Origin: Actinokineospora bangkokensis
Lineage (GTDB): Bacteria > Actinomycetota > Actinomycetes > Mycobacteriales > Pseudonocardiaceae
Reading direction: 5' to 3'
Length of the DNA stretch: 64,000 nt
Assembly: GCF_001940455.1 (NCBI RefSeq)
Contig: NZ_MKQR01000002.1
Location: forward strand, 1 to 64,000
Both the position numbers and the translations under genes were made by a program. Positions within the stretch are counted from its first letter, which is position 1; each line of letters starts with the position of its first letter. The notes below the pieces were generated by a model. That model saw only the letters and a list, made by a program, of their open reading frames with translations. It was not told where the DNA came from and did no database searches. Below, in pieces: positions 22,881-33,700 of the stretch.

Positions 22881-23564
22881 ATGACGGCCGGGACCGGGAC
22901 CGCGGCAGGGGCGTTGGCGCCCACCGGGTTCCTCGACTTCGACAGCGCGCCGGTGCGGGACTTCGTCCACCGCTCGGTCCGCGCCGGGGGCACCCCGCGC
23001 GAGCAGGCGGTGGACCTGTACCTGGCGGTGCGCGACGGGGTGCGCTACGAGGTCTACGGCGCCGACCTGTCGCGCGCCGGGCTGCGCGCCAGCACCGTCG
23101 CGCGGGTCGGGTCCGGGATGTGCATCCACAAGTCGGTGCTGTTCGCGGCGGGCCTGCGCTCGCTGGGCGTCCCCGCCCGCCTGGTCTTCGCCGACGTGCG
23201 CAACCACCTGTCCTCCCCCCGGCTGCGCGAGCTGGTGGGGGGTGATGTGTTCCGGCAGCACTGCTACACGTCGGTCTTCCTCGACGACCGCTGGGTCAAG
23301 GCGACCCCGGTGTTCAACCGCAGCCTGTGCAGGCTCTTCCGCATCGCCGTGCTCGACTTCGACGGCACCGCCGACAGCCTCCACCACCCCTACGACCTCG
23401 ACGGCCGCAAGCACATGGAGTTCCTGCGGGTGCACGGCGAGTTCGACGACGTCCCCCACGAGCGGGTGCTGGCCGACCTCCGCGAGGGCCACCCCGACCT
23501 GCTCGGCCCCGACGACCGCGTGGTGGCGGGGTCGCTGCGCACCGACATCGGCGCGCGGCCGTGA
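22881..23564 (+). CDS. Transglutaminase-like cysteine-protease-fold protein
   Basis: A 227-residue protein with the bacterial transglutaminase-like core. The Cys sits in SGMCIHKSVLFAAGLRSLGVPARLVFADVRNH (near residue 80), the His in FRQHCYTSVFLDDRWVKATPVFN, and an Asp follows in the expected order. It belongs to the small soluble TGc group that cleaves or forms amide bonds. It has a GGGGGAGGAG ribosome site and overlaps the UbiD-like gene by a GTGA start/stop, so it should be made together with the decarboxylase system. Its substrate is unknown; maturation or amide hydrolysis in the same pathway is a guess. Confidence 0.75.
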   Translation: MTAGTGTAAGALAPTGFLDFDSAPVRDFVHRSVRAGGTPREQAVDLYLAVRDGVRYEVYGADLSRAGLRASTVARVGSGMCIHKSVLFAAGLRSLGVPARLVFADVRNHLSSPRLRELVGGDVFRQHCYTSVFLDDRWVKATPVFNRSLCRLFRIAVLDFDGTADSLHHPYDLDGRKHMEFLRVHGEFDDVPHERVLADLREGHPDLLGPDDRVVAGSLRTDIGARP

Positions 23565-24916
23565 CCGAGCGGCCCGCCCTGTCGCTGCGCGCCGCGGTGG
23601 CCGACGCGCGCCGCCGCGGCGTGGTGCGCACGGGAAGCGGACCCGCGGCCGTCGACTTCGCCGCGCGGTACGCGGGTGTGCCCGCGACGTCGCGCACCGC
23701 CGCGGAACCGGTGGTGGAGTACCCGGCCCGGTTCGCCAAGGTGCTGCTGGGCCTGTACGGCGACGCCGGGCGGGTCCGCGCGTGGTTGCCCGGCTACCCG
23801 AGCCGCTGCACCCCCGCCGCGGCCGCGCAGTTGCTCGACAGCGCCGTCCCACCGGTCGAAACCGCCCGCACCGCAAGGCAACTGCCGGTGGACGTCTGCG
23901 CGCTGCCCGCTCCCCGCGTCACCCCGCGCGACGCGGGCCGCTACATCACCATGGGCGTCCTGCACGCCCGCGACGACCACGGCTCAGCGCTTTCGGTGCA
24001 CCGCATGCTGATCCTGGGCCCGGACCGGCTGGCGGTGTGGATCGTCCCCGGCCGCGGTCTCGGCGCCCTGCACGCGAGAGCACTCGCCGCAGGCCGCGAA
24101 CTGCCCGTCTCGGTGAACATCGGCGTGGCGCCCGCGGTGATGATCGCCGCCGCGGTCAACGGCCGCTTCCTCCCGCCCGGCACCGCGAAGCTGGACCTCG
24201 CGGGCGCGCTGGCCGGTGCCCCGGTGGCCGTCGCGCCGGGTGCCACCCAGCCCGTCCCGGTGCTGGCCGACGCGGAGGTCGTGCTGGAGGGCGTGCTGGG
24301 CGCCGAGACGACCGACGAGGCGCTGGGCACCGAGGTCGGCGGCTCCATGCCGGAGTTCCTCGGCTACCACGGCAAGGGCGGGCGCGACCTGCCCGTCCTG
24401 CGGGTCACCGGCCTGGGCGCGCGGCCCGGCGCCCGCTTCCAGGCCGTCGTCGGCCCCGGCCGCGAGCAGTCGGTGGTGCTCGGCCTGGGCGGCGCGCTCT
24501 CGGTGGCGCTCAGCGGGACCGGGCCGGGCTGGGCCGCCGTCCACGACCTGCACTTCCCCGCCTCCGGTGGCGGCATGGTCCTGCTGGTCGTCTCGCTGGC
24601 CAAGACCAGCCCCGCCGACGACGCCGCCCCGGCCCTGCTGGCCCCGCAGCTGTTCGCCGCGCACCCCTTCGTCCGCCTCGTGGTCTTCACCGACACCGAC
24701 GTCGACCCCACCTGCGCCGAGGATGTCTGGTGGGCCGTCGCCACCAGGTCGAACCTCGGTTCCGACTGCGCCACCAGCACCGACCACGCCCCGGTCCCGA
24801 TGGTGCCCGCGGAGAACCCCGCCTGGCGCCCCACCGGCTCCCGGCCGGGCCGCAGCGCCATCGACGCCACCGTGCCGTTCGCCCTGCGCGGCCTCGCGGG
24901 CCGGGCGCTGGCATGA
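23561..24916 (+). CDS. UbiD-family prenyl-FMN-dependent decarboxylase
   Basis: A 451-residue UbiD-like protein. Recognisable pieces are YITMGVLHARDDHGSALSVHRMLILGPDRL (UbiD: IT.G....D...G..N...YR), the SVNIGVAPAVMIAAAV block, and PEFLGYHGKGGRDLPVLRVTGL; the latter region of the family contributes acid residues. UbiD enzymes (de)carboxylate aromatic or alpha,beta-unsaturated acids with prenylated FMN. The UbiX partner that makes this cofactor follows by ATGA overlap. GTG at 23561 overlaps the preceding stop. Substrate could be an aromatic acid of the neighbouring cluster or an environmental phenolic acid. Confidence 0.85.
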   Translation: MTERPALSLRAAVADARRRGVVRTGSGPAAVDFAARYAGVPATSRTAAEPVVEYPARFAKVLLGLYGDAGRVRAWLPGYPSRCTPAAAAQLLDSAVPPVETARTARQLPVDVCALPAPRVTPRDAGRYITMGVLHARDDHGSALSVHRMLILGPDRLAVWIVPGRGLGALHARALAAGRELPVSVNIGVAPAVMIAAAVNGRFLPPGTAKLDLAGALAGAPVAVAPGATQPVPVLADAEVVLEGVLGAETTDEALGTEVGGSMPEFLGYHGKGGRDLPVLRVTGLGARPGARFQAVVGPGREQSVVLGLGGALSVALSGTGPGWAAVHDLHFPASGGGMVLLVVSLAKTSPADDAAPALLAPQLFAAHPFVRLVVFTDTDVDPTCAEDVWWAVATRSNLGSDCATSTDHAPVPMVPAENPAWRPTGSRPGRSAIDATVPFALRGLAGRALA

Positions 24917-25482
24917 GGGTCGTCGTCGGCGTCACCGGCGCCACCGGGATGCCCCTCGCCGTCCGGGTCCTGCAGGGCCTGCGGTCGGCCGGGGCGGTCA
25001 CGCACCTGGTGATGAGCCGCTGGGCGCGCGCCACCCTCGCCACCGAGACCGACCTGACCCCCGCCGACCTCAGCGCCCTGGCCGACCACACCCACCCCGA
25101 CGGCGACCTCGCCGCCCCCATCGCCAGCGGCTCGTTCCGCACCGACGGCATGGTGGTCGTCCCGTGCAGCATGAAGACCCTCGCCGCCATCCGCACCGGC
25201 CACGGCGACGGCCTCATCCCCCGCGCCGCCGACGTGACCATCAAGGAGGGCCGCAAGCTCGTCCTGGTCACCCGGGAGATGCCCCTGTCCCCGATCCACC
25301 TCGACAACATGCTCACCCTGGCCCGCATGGGCGTCGTCATCGCCCCACCCGCCCCCGCCTTCTACACCCGCCCCACCACCCTCGACGACCTCGTCACCCA
25401 CATCGCCGCCCGCACCCTCGACCAGCTCGGCATCGACCTCCCCGAGGCCCCCCGCTGGACCGGCACACCCCCACGCCGCTGA
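24913..25482 (+). CDS. UbiX-type flavin prenyltransferase
   Basis: A 189-residue flavoprotein of the UbiX/PAD1 family. VGVTGATGMPLAVRVLQGL is the N-terminal FMN loop, HLVMSRWARATLATET follows, VVVPCSMKTLAAIRTGHGDGLIPRAADVTIKEGRKLVLVTREMPLSPIHLDNML is the conserved core, and the PPAPAFYTRPTTLDDLV tail is intact. It prenylates FMN to supply the cofactor of the UbiD-like enzyme just upstream. Length is normal. It ends the three-gene transglutaminase-UbiD-UbiX operon; no clear terminator is seen downstream. Confidence 0.92.
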   Translation: MRVVVGVTGATGMPLAVRVLQGLRSAGAVTHLVMSRWARATLATETDLTPADLSALADHTHPDGDLAAPIASGSFRTDGMVVVPCSMKTLAAIRTGHGDGLIPRAADVTIKEGRKLVLVTREMPLSPIHLDNMLTLARMGVVIAPPAPAFYTRPTTLDDLVTHIAARTLDQLGIDLPEAPRWTGTPPRR

Positions 25483-25557
25483 CCAGCCGCCAACCCCACC
25501 CGTTGCGGCACAACCCGCTCCGATGTGCCCATGCACGAAGCGCCAGGGAGCACTGCG

Positions 25558-26112
25558 CTACGGGACCAGTTCAGAACCTCGAACCCCGCGCCCGACCCGC
25601 ATCCCCACCACCCATCCCAACACGGCGCCTGCCGAATTCGCGATGAGATCATCACTGGTCACAGCCCCGAAGCCGAGCCCCCACTGCGCCGCCTCCACCA
25701 ACGCCGATACCCCCAGCCCGCCCACGCCGACACGCCACCACCCCCCATCGGCGCCTGTCACCGCGGCACGGGACAAAGCCCACACCAACCCCAGCGGCAC
25801 GAACAACGCAACGTTGGCCACCGTCGCGGCCAGCACATTCTCCGCGGCACCAGAGCGCAAACCGCGCACCGTATCCACCAACGGCATCAAGCCAACCCTG
25901 ACCGGCAACTGCGACGACGACGGCACCACCAGGGTCACGTAAACCAGAACTGACACCCACACCACCAAAGCGGCCACCCCCGCCCCCGGCGACCCCTTCC
26001 CCGCACGGGCCTGTCGCACAAGCACTGCACACAACCCGATGAGCACCACCCCCAGCCCCACGGTCACTGGATTCACAAAGGACCTCACCAACGACGTCAT
26101 CCTCGCCCCCAT
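25558..26112 (-). CDS. VanZ-like membrane protein
   Basis: About 184 residues with four to five hydrophobic segments. The VanZ signatures ANVALFVPLGLVWAL and ALVEAAQWGLGFGAVTSDDLIANSAGAVLGW are both present. VanZ-family proteins sit in the membrane; some give low-level teicoplanin resistance, most are uncharacterised. The start is uncertain: ATG at 26112 or 26100, neither with a clear ribosome site. Codon usage and GC look lower than in the biosynthetic cluster. It is divergent from the membrane protein at 26282. Confidence 0.75.
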   Translation of the reverse strand: MGARMTSLVRSFVNPVTVGLGVVLIGLCAVLVRQARAGKGSPGAGVAALVVWVSVLVYVTLVVPSSSQLPVRVGLMPLVDTVRGLRSGAAENVLAATVANVALFVPLGLVWALSRAAVTGADGGWWRVGVGGLGVSALVEAAQWGLGFGAVTSDDLIANSAGAVLGWVVGMRVGRGVRGSELVP

Positions 26113-26230
26113 CCCGCACAGATACCACGCACAGTGTGCACGTCGACACCGAACGTGCACCGCGACCGGACGCTACCGACTCCTTGGGTCCGGGCAGCGG
26201 CAGGGCTTGCGGCTCGGGATTCGCCGCTGC

Positions 26231-26252
26231 GTGTATACACGCTATGTATAGT
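26231..26252 (+). promoter_or_regulatory. Promoter with GTGTATACAC palindrome
   Basis: A perfect 10-bp palindrome GTGTATACAC (26231-26240) is followed by TATAGT (26247-26252), a good -10, 29 nt before the ATG of the membrane protein. A dimeric regulator, for example of the GntR type, could bind here and block the polymerase. No regulator gene is adjacent. Confidence 0.5.
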
Positions 26253-26281
26253 CGGCGGGGATACCGACGGAGGAGAGCGAC

Positions 26282-26914
26282 ATGACCACCACCCCCGAAC
26301 CCCGAACCCGGGGATCGGCACGCACTGCGGTGGCAACGGCGGTCGCGCTCGGCGTGCCGCTGGGCGCGCTCACGTTCGCCCTCCAGCTCACCCCGTTCGG
26401 CCTTGTCGCCAACTCACCCGCGTTCTGGGCGATGTGGGGGTTCGCCGCGGGTGCCATCGTCGCCGCACCGCGCGCCGCGGTCCTCACGGCCACGGGTGTG
26501 GAGCTGCTGGGCCTGGTGTCCTGGTACACGACCAGCTGGCTCACCGGCAACTTCGAGTGGTCCGCAGGCGGCTCCCTCGCCCTCGGCTGGGGCGCCGGTG
26601 CACTCGCCGCAGGCATGGTCTTCGGCCTCGCGGGCGCCTGGTGGCGCACACGGGCGACAACCCCCCGCCTGGAGATCGCCACGGCCGTCCCGGTGTCGGT
26701 GTTCGCCTGCGCCGCGGTCTACTACGCCTTCATCCTCAACTACACAGCCACAGCCACCTACAACGCCGCGGTGGCCCTGCTCCTGCTCGCCTTCCTCCCA
26801 CCCGCCAACCGAGACCGCCTCCGCGCCGCAGCAGCGGTCATCCCCATCACCGCACTCGGCATCGCAGGCGGAGCAGCCTTCATCACCTTCCTCAACGCCG
26901 CGTCCGGGACCTGA
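26282..26914 (+). CDS. Unknown actinobacterial multi-pass membrane protein
   Basis: A 210-residue protein with about six hydrophobic segments (roughly residues 15-35, 45-60, 65-85, 95-115, 125-150 and 160-205) and no soluble domain. It starts at ATG 26282, after a GGAGGAGAG site. No enzymatic motif is visible. The promoter has a palindromic element overlapping the upstream side of the -10, so it is probably regulated. I do not recognise a characterised homologue; transporter or stress-related membrane roles are possible. Confidence 0.75.
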   Translation: MTTTPEPRTRGSARTAVATAVALGVPLGALTFALQLTPFGLVANSPAFWAMWGFAAGAIVAAPRAAVLTATGVELLGLVSWYTTSWLTGNFEWSAGGSLALGWGAGALAAGMVFGLAGAWWRTRATTPRLEIATAVPVSVFACAAVYYAFILNYTATATYNAAVALLLLAFLPPANRDRLRAAAAVIPITALGIAGGAAFITFLNAASGT

Positions 26915-27139
26915 CCACCCGCCGAGCGCGAACGGCGCCTGATGGGCCACACTCCCGACCGGCCTGCCTTGGGGGTGTCATGTTTCCTCCAACGGTGTGG
27001 GCAGGTATTGCCTCTGCCGCGCCTCCCGCGACTCGAGGAGGGCGCTGGCCTCGTTGGCGACGAACTGCCGCGATGCGCAACCTCGTCATGACCGAACGAC
27101 CACTGGCCCCTTGCGACGCTGCGGTCGTCCCCTGTCCAT

Positions 27140-27530
27140 CAATACTCCACGACCCGGCGGCGGATATGCGTAGTGAAGCGGTCGATGTTCTTGCGGGCGG
27201 GGTGGACCGTGGTCCCGGTCGGTCTGTCACTTGTGGAGTTCACGCTCTTCGCAAGCCTTGTCCGCGTGCGGCTTGTCCGGGTGGAACTGGTGGAACCGAC
27301 CCGGACTTCGCGCCCCCGGCGCCGCCCGGATCAGGACGGGCGGCGCGAGGTGTCCGGTGACGTTGACCCGGGCGCTCTGACGAGCAGGAGCGACCCTGCC
27401 TGGTCGATCAACTTGTGGATCCTGGAGCCGTGCTGCCCCGGTCGACCGGGTTTGGCCCGCTCGCGGGTCGGTTCGTCGCAAGAATCACCGCAGCGCCGAA
27501 CCCGCCCACGATCAGTCCACCGCGTCGGAC
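27140..27530 (-). pseudogene. Decayed IS5-family transposase
   Basis: Reading leftward, pieces of an IS5-type DDE transposase appear in order but in different frames. They are SGPNPVDRG (27435-27458 and just upstream), GSRIHKLIDQAG (about 27395-27429; compare GSKHHLIVD...G), then FHPDKPHADKACEERELHK (27230-27283; compare RPDKLHADKAYD), and ARKNID...RRRVVE (27145-27198; compare ARKGIESS...HRWVVERT). Stops and frameshifts between them show it is dead. The N-terminus is not recognisable and no terminal inverted repeats or target duplication could be defined. It marks the 26.9-27.75 kb gap, just before the RHS gene, as a site of past insertion. Confidence 0.7.
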
Positions 27531-27756
27531 CGCGCCATCAAGATCACTTTCGCGACAGGGGCCGCCGCCACGAATGTCGTGGCGTTGCCAAAAAACGTGC
27601 AAAGTCTCCTTCCTGTTGTCCGGGAACATCGTTGCTCCAAGTGTCATCACCCGAATGGGGGTGTGAAAGCCGTGTCTGAAAACGCACAGTTGTGCCTGTT
27701 CGTCGCAAAGCTGCTGACGGCCCGTTGAGGGTCGCCTACTGATCCTGGGGGATCAC

Positions 27757-30700
27757 TTGCTTCGTCGCCCTCGTGGCGCGCGCTTCGGCGCGCGCCCATT
27801 CCGTGCTGCGCGCCGTGCGGCCGCGGCCCTGTCCCTGGTGATGGTGGTGTCCGGCATCGAGACCGTGACACCCGCCGTCGCCTCCGCCGATCCGCCGAGG
27901 TCGACCGCGGTCGACGTGCGTGACCTGCCGGTGGCGCCCGCCGCTCCACCAGTTCAGACGCGGTCAGCTCCGGCCAAGCCCGCCGCTGACTTCACCCCAC
28001 TGGCCAACCCGAGCACCGGCGCGTCGCGGTTCGACCCGCAGCGCTCGCGGGTGGTGGCCAGGACGATGTTCACCGAGGAGTACGTCAACCCCGACGGCTC
28101 CCGCACGACCCGGCAGTCCACGCAGCCGCTGAACGCACAGGACGCCGCCGGTGCCTGGCAGCCGGTCGACACGACGTTGCAGGTGGATGCCGGGAGCAAG
28201 CGGGCCAAGCCCAAGCGGCACCCGCTGAACCCGTCGCTGGGCGGGTCGGCCGACGACCCGGCGCTGGTGTCGGTGCAGGCCGCCGGGCAGACGGTGACGC
28301 TCGGGGTCGAGGGCGCCGAGAAGGGCAGGAAGGCCCGGGTGACGGACAAGTCGGTGGACTACGCCGACGTCGCGCCGGAGACGGACCTGCGCTACGAGGT
28401 GTCCCCGGGCGCGGTCAAGGAGACCATCGTCCTCAAGCGCAAGCCCGCCAAGAACACCTGGCGGTTCACCCTCAGGACCGGGGCGCTCACCCCGCGCCTG
28501 GCGGGCAACGCGGTCGAACTGGTCGACGCCGCGGGTACCCCGGCGCTGGTCATGCCGCCCATCGAGACCTGGGACTCCGGGGGTGGCGGCACCGCCCCGC
28601 CCGCGACCACCGGCGGCACCTACGGCCTGGAGCGGGCCAAGGACGGTTGGGTCCTGTCGGTCACGGTCGACCAGGCCTGGCTCAACGACCCGGCCCGGGT
28701 GTACCCGGTGAACGTCGACCCCACGGTGTCGTTGGGCGTGGTGGCCTCGGAGGCCTACCGCACCGATGGCTACTGGTGCTCGAACTGCGGCATCCGCATC
28801 GGCAACAGCCAGGCCTCCGGTGACACCTACAACCGGTCGCTGTTCAAGTTCGACTACTCGTCGCTGTTCGGCAAGACCGTCGTGGGCGCCCGCATCGACG
28901 TCACGCGCAACAACGGTGGCGGGTTCCTCAAGGCGTGGCAGGCCTACCTGCACCACGCCACCGCGTTCGACTTCAACGGCATGGGCCAGCAGCTGGCCGT
29001 GGCGCCGGTGGGCGACACGGGCCGGTTCACCGACTCCCGGTTCACCGCCTTCCTCAAGGGTGAGGTCGACGCCAACCGCAACACCGCTTTCCTGATGCTG
29101 GCGGGCACCGAGCAGCCGGGCACCTACACCTACAAGAACCTCGCCGCCACGCTGCTGGTCGACACCGGCAACGCCCCGCCCATGCCGATCCTGACCGCCC
29201 CGGGTGACTACGCGGTGCTGACCACGCTCACCCCGACGGTCGCGGTCAACCCGGTCACCGACCCCGACGGCGACCCGGTCACCTACTGCTTCACCATCGC
29301 CACCGGCTCCGACGGCAAGTCCGGCACCGTGGTCGATTCCGGCTGCCAGTCCTCCCCGAGCTGGACGATCCCCGCAGGAGTGCTCGCCGACGGCGTGTCC
29401 TACACGTGGAAGGCCTCCACGTACAGCGGCTACACCATGAACACCAACCCCTACATCGGCCACTTCAAGGTCGACCAGCGCATCGGCGAGCACGGGCCGT
29501 CCCCTGTGGACACGCTCGGCCCGGTGACGGTGAACCTGGCCAACGGCAACGTCTCCACCTCCGCCTCCTCGCCCACCTTCACCACCGTGGGTGGCACCGC
29601 GGGCGTGACCATGACCTACAACTCCCAGCAGCCGGAGAACAAGGGCGTCAAGGCCTCCTACTTCGACGACGTCTCCCACGCCGGGCTGATCAACGACGCC
29701 ATCCAGCAGCCGGTGCTGATCCGCAACGAGCCGCAGATCAACGCCGACTGGGGCACCGCATCGCCGTTCGCCCCCGCGCTGGGCGCGGACTGGTGGCTGG
29801 TCCGCTGGGAGGGCTACTTCGTCCCACCGGTCACCGGCACCTACCAGTTCGCGGGCATCCACGACGACGGCCCGGTCATCTGGGTCAACAACCAGAAGGT
29901 GTACGACAACCCCAACTGGACCAACACGGTCAACTGGGGCCCGGCCACCGCGATCCCCCTGACCGCCGGGCAGGCCGTGCCGATCAAGGTCGAACTGCAG
30001 GAGATGGGCGGTGAGGCGAGGATGAAGCTGTTCACCCGCACCACCGACGACACCACCGTCCCCACGCAGATCGTCCCCGCCGACTGGCTGACCAGCACCG
30101 ACTCCCCGGCCCTGCCCAAGGGCTGGACCCTGTCGGCCGACCTCGACGGCACCGGCGCCGCCTACACCCAGGCCACCGTCGCGGGTGAGACCATCGTCCT
30201 CACCGACGCCACCGGCGCCAAGCACACCTACACCAAGAAGGCTACGGGCGGCTACGCGCCCCCGGCCGACGAGGACGGCGTGCTGGCCCTCGACACCTCG
30301 GGCAGGGTGACCCTGACCGAGGGGGCGGACGTCTACACCTTCCGCAACGACGGCAAGCTCGACACCCAGTCCAGCGTCCAGGACTCCCGCAAGCCCGCCG
30401 CGCTGCAGAACATCTACACCGGCACCCCCTCGCGGTTGACCCAGATCAAGGACCCCATCTCCAACCGCGCCCACACCCTCTACTACAACCGCCCCGGCGA
30501 GAACTGCTACGGCGGCGCCACGCCGCCTCCCGGCGCGGACGCGCTGGCCCCCGTCCAGATGCTGTGCCGCATCGCCTACTGGGACGGCACCGAGACCCGT
30601 CTCTGGTACTCGGGCGGCAGGCTCACCCGCATCGAGGACCCGGGTGCAGAACTCACGGATTACACCTACGCCAGCTCGGGCGTCCTGACCGGCGTCCGCG

Positions 30701-33700
30701 ACAACCTCGCCGCGGACTGGGTGGCCGTCGACCCGGCCACCCGCAACAACACCGGGGCCAACACCCTGATCAACTACGTCGACACCAACGCCCTCAAGCC
30801 GGTCGCCATCGAGGTCACCGCCCCGGTGTCGCTGCAGGGCGCGGCCAGGTCCAAGCGCACTTACCGCTACGGCCCCGCCGCCAGGACCACCTACATCGAC
30901 ATCGCGGGCATCACCCCGGCGATCGGCTACTCCACCCGAGTCGTGTTCGACGATGCCGACCGCCTGCGCACCACGACGGACGCCACAGGCAAGGTGACCT
31001 CGCAGACCTGGAACGTCAAGGACCAGAAGCTGACCACGACCGATCCCGCGGGGCGCGTGTCGACGATGGTCTACGACGCCCAGGACCGCTTGGTCGACGA
31101 GTACGGACCGGCACCGGCGTCCTGCTTCAGCGGACAGCAGCCCACCGCGGCGTGCGCGAATACCGTGCCCAAGAAGCACACCGGCTACGACGAGGGCATC
31201 AACGGCCTCGCCGTCGCCTACTACGACAACCCGGGGCTGGCCAACACCCCCAAGGTCTACGGCACCGGCTTCGGCGTCGCCGACGGCAGGATGACCAAGT
31301 CCTTCGACGGCACCACCGCCCCCCAGCCGGGCATCCCCGCGACCAACTTCTCCCTGCGCCTCACCGGCGAGATCACCCTGCCGGTCGCCACCACCTACGG
31401 CATGGAGCTCTGGGTCGACGACGGAGCCCGGATGTGGATCGACGACACCCTCGTCATTGACTCCTGGGCCGACGGCGGCGCCCGAGCCGTGCGCGGTGAC
31501 TTCGTGAACACCGTCGCGGGCTCGGTGCACCGCATCCGCGTGGACTACTACAACAGCGGCAGCCTCGGCGTCCTGCACGTGAACTGGAAGCGCCCGGCTG
31601 ACGGGGTCTACGAGAACATCCCCGGTCAGTACCTCAAGCCGCGGCACAACCTCACCACGTCGGTCACCGAGTCCGAGTCCGCCGGGGTCCCCGACTCCAC
31701 GTCCACCACCGGCTACGGGCAGAACGGCCTCGACCCCACCTACGGCCTGGCGACCAGCACGGTCGCCGGTGGGGTGACCAGCACCTACACCTACGAGGCG
31801 CCGGGCTCCGGCTACCTGCGCAAGGTCGGCAAGGCCAAGCCGACCGGGGCCCAGACGACCTACGTCCCCTACGGCGACACGGCGACCGCGGACAACCCGT
31901 GCACGCCCGCCGTCGAGGCGGTCAACCAGGCGGGCATGCCGTGGAAGACCACCACGGCCGCACCCGCCTCCGGGGCGGCCCGGACCGACGAGCAGGTCTA
32001 CGACGCCTCCGGGCGGGTGGTCGCGCGTGGCACCGGCACCGACTGGACCTGCACCACCTACGACGCGCGGGACCGCGTGGTCACCACGAAGTTCCCCGCC
32101 AGCTCCGCGGCGGGCGAGCGCACCGTCACCGCGGACCACGCGGTCGGCGGTGACCCGCTGACGAGGTCGGTGACCGACCACAACGGGACGGTGACCACGC
32201 AGTACGACCTCATGGGTCGGGTGGTCGCCTACACCGACGTGCACGGGCTGCGCACCGAGACCACCTACGACCAGGTGGGCCGGGTGTCGCTGGAGAAGGT
32301 CATCCCCCCGAACACGACCGACTCCCCGCAGGAGATGACCAGCACCTACGACGCCGCGGGCCGCGTCCTGACCACCAAGCTCGGCACCACGACCCTGGCG
32401 ACCTCCACCTACGACTCCGCGGGCGAGCTGGCCACGGTGACCTACGCGAACGGCTCGGCCCTGACCGCCATCGGCAAGGACGCCGCGGGCGAGGTCACGT
32501 CGCTGACCTGGCGCAGGAGCGACAACGTCACGGTCGCCTCGACGGTGACCCGCACCCGCGCGGGCACCGTGGTCGACGAGACCCTCGGCGGGTTCGACGC
32601 CAACAGCGGTGCGAACTTCGCCTACGACGCGACGGGCAGGCTGACCGACGCCTGGGTGCCGGGCCAGCACTTCACCTACGACTTCACCTCCACCGCACCC
32701 TCCGGGTGCCCGACCGGGACCCAGGCCAACGCGGGCCTGAACACCAACCGGGTCACCATGACCCGGCAGCCCACCGGCGGGACGGCGGTGACCACCGGCT
32801 ACTGCTACGACGCCGCCGACCGCCTCATCGCCACCACCGGCGCCAACCCGATCACCGGCTTCCAGTACGACGCGCACGGCTCCACCACCCAGTACACCCA
32901 GGGCGGGGCCACGACGTACTTCGGCTGGGACGGCGCCGACCGCAACATCGCCATCAGCACCACGGGCGCGGACCCGGCGGCGGTGAGCTACACCCGCGAC
33001 GCCACCGACCGCGTCGTCCGGCGCCAGGTCAGCTCCGGGGACACCCAGACCGACACGCGCTACGGCCACACCGGATCCGGTGACAGCGCCGAGTACGCCA
33101 TGGCGGGCAGCGACAAGAAGCTGCTCACCCGCAGCATCAGCCTGCCTGGTGGGGTGCTGCACACGTGGAAGCCGGTCGCGGCTGACCGGACCTTCGACCA
33201 CCCGACGGTGCGCGGGGACCTGTCCCTCACCACCGACTCGACCGGTGGCCAAGTCGGTTCGCTGCGGTTCTACGGCCCCTACGGCGAACCCGACGTCTTC
33301 GCCGGCACGAACGACGGGGTCCCCGACAACCAGCCGGGGCACATGGACTACGGGTGGCTCGGCCAGCACCAGCGGCCGTACGAGCACGCGGGCGCGCTGT
33401 CGGTGGTGCAGATGGGTGCCCGGCCCTACAGCCCCGCGCTCGGTCGGTTCCTGACCGTCGACCCGGTCGACGGCGGCAGCGCCAACGACTACGACTACAC
33501 CGCGGCCGACCCGGTCAACACCACCGACCTCGACGGCGACTTCATCTGGATCGCCCCGGCGGCGATGGCCTGCATGCGGTTCTGCGTGCCCGCGGCCATC
33601 GGGCTCTGGAAGGTCGGCCGCTTCGTGGGCCGGTTCGCCAAGGCCAAGGTGTGGCCGCACGTGGTCAAGGGCGCCAAGGAGGTCGGCAGGTTCACCAAGT

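Noticed and set aside
26915-27139. Continuation of the transposase remnant to the left
   Set aside because: Some residues could be aligned by eye, but no clear motif remains, so it was left out of the pseudogene span.
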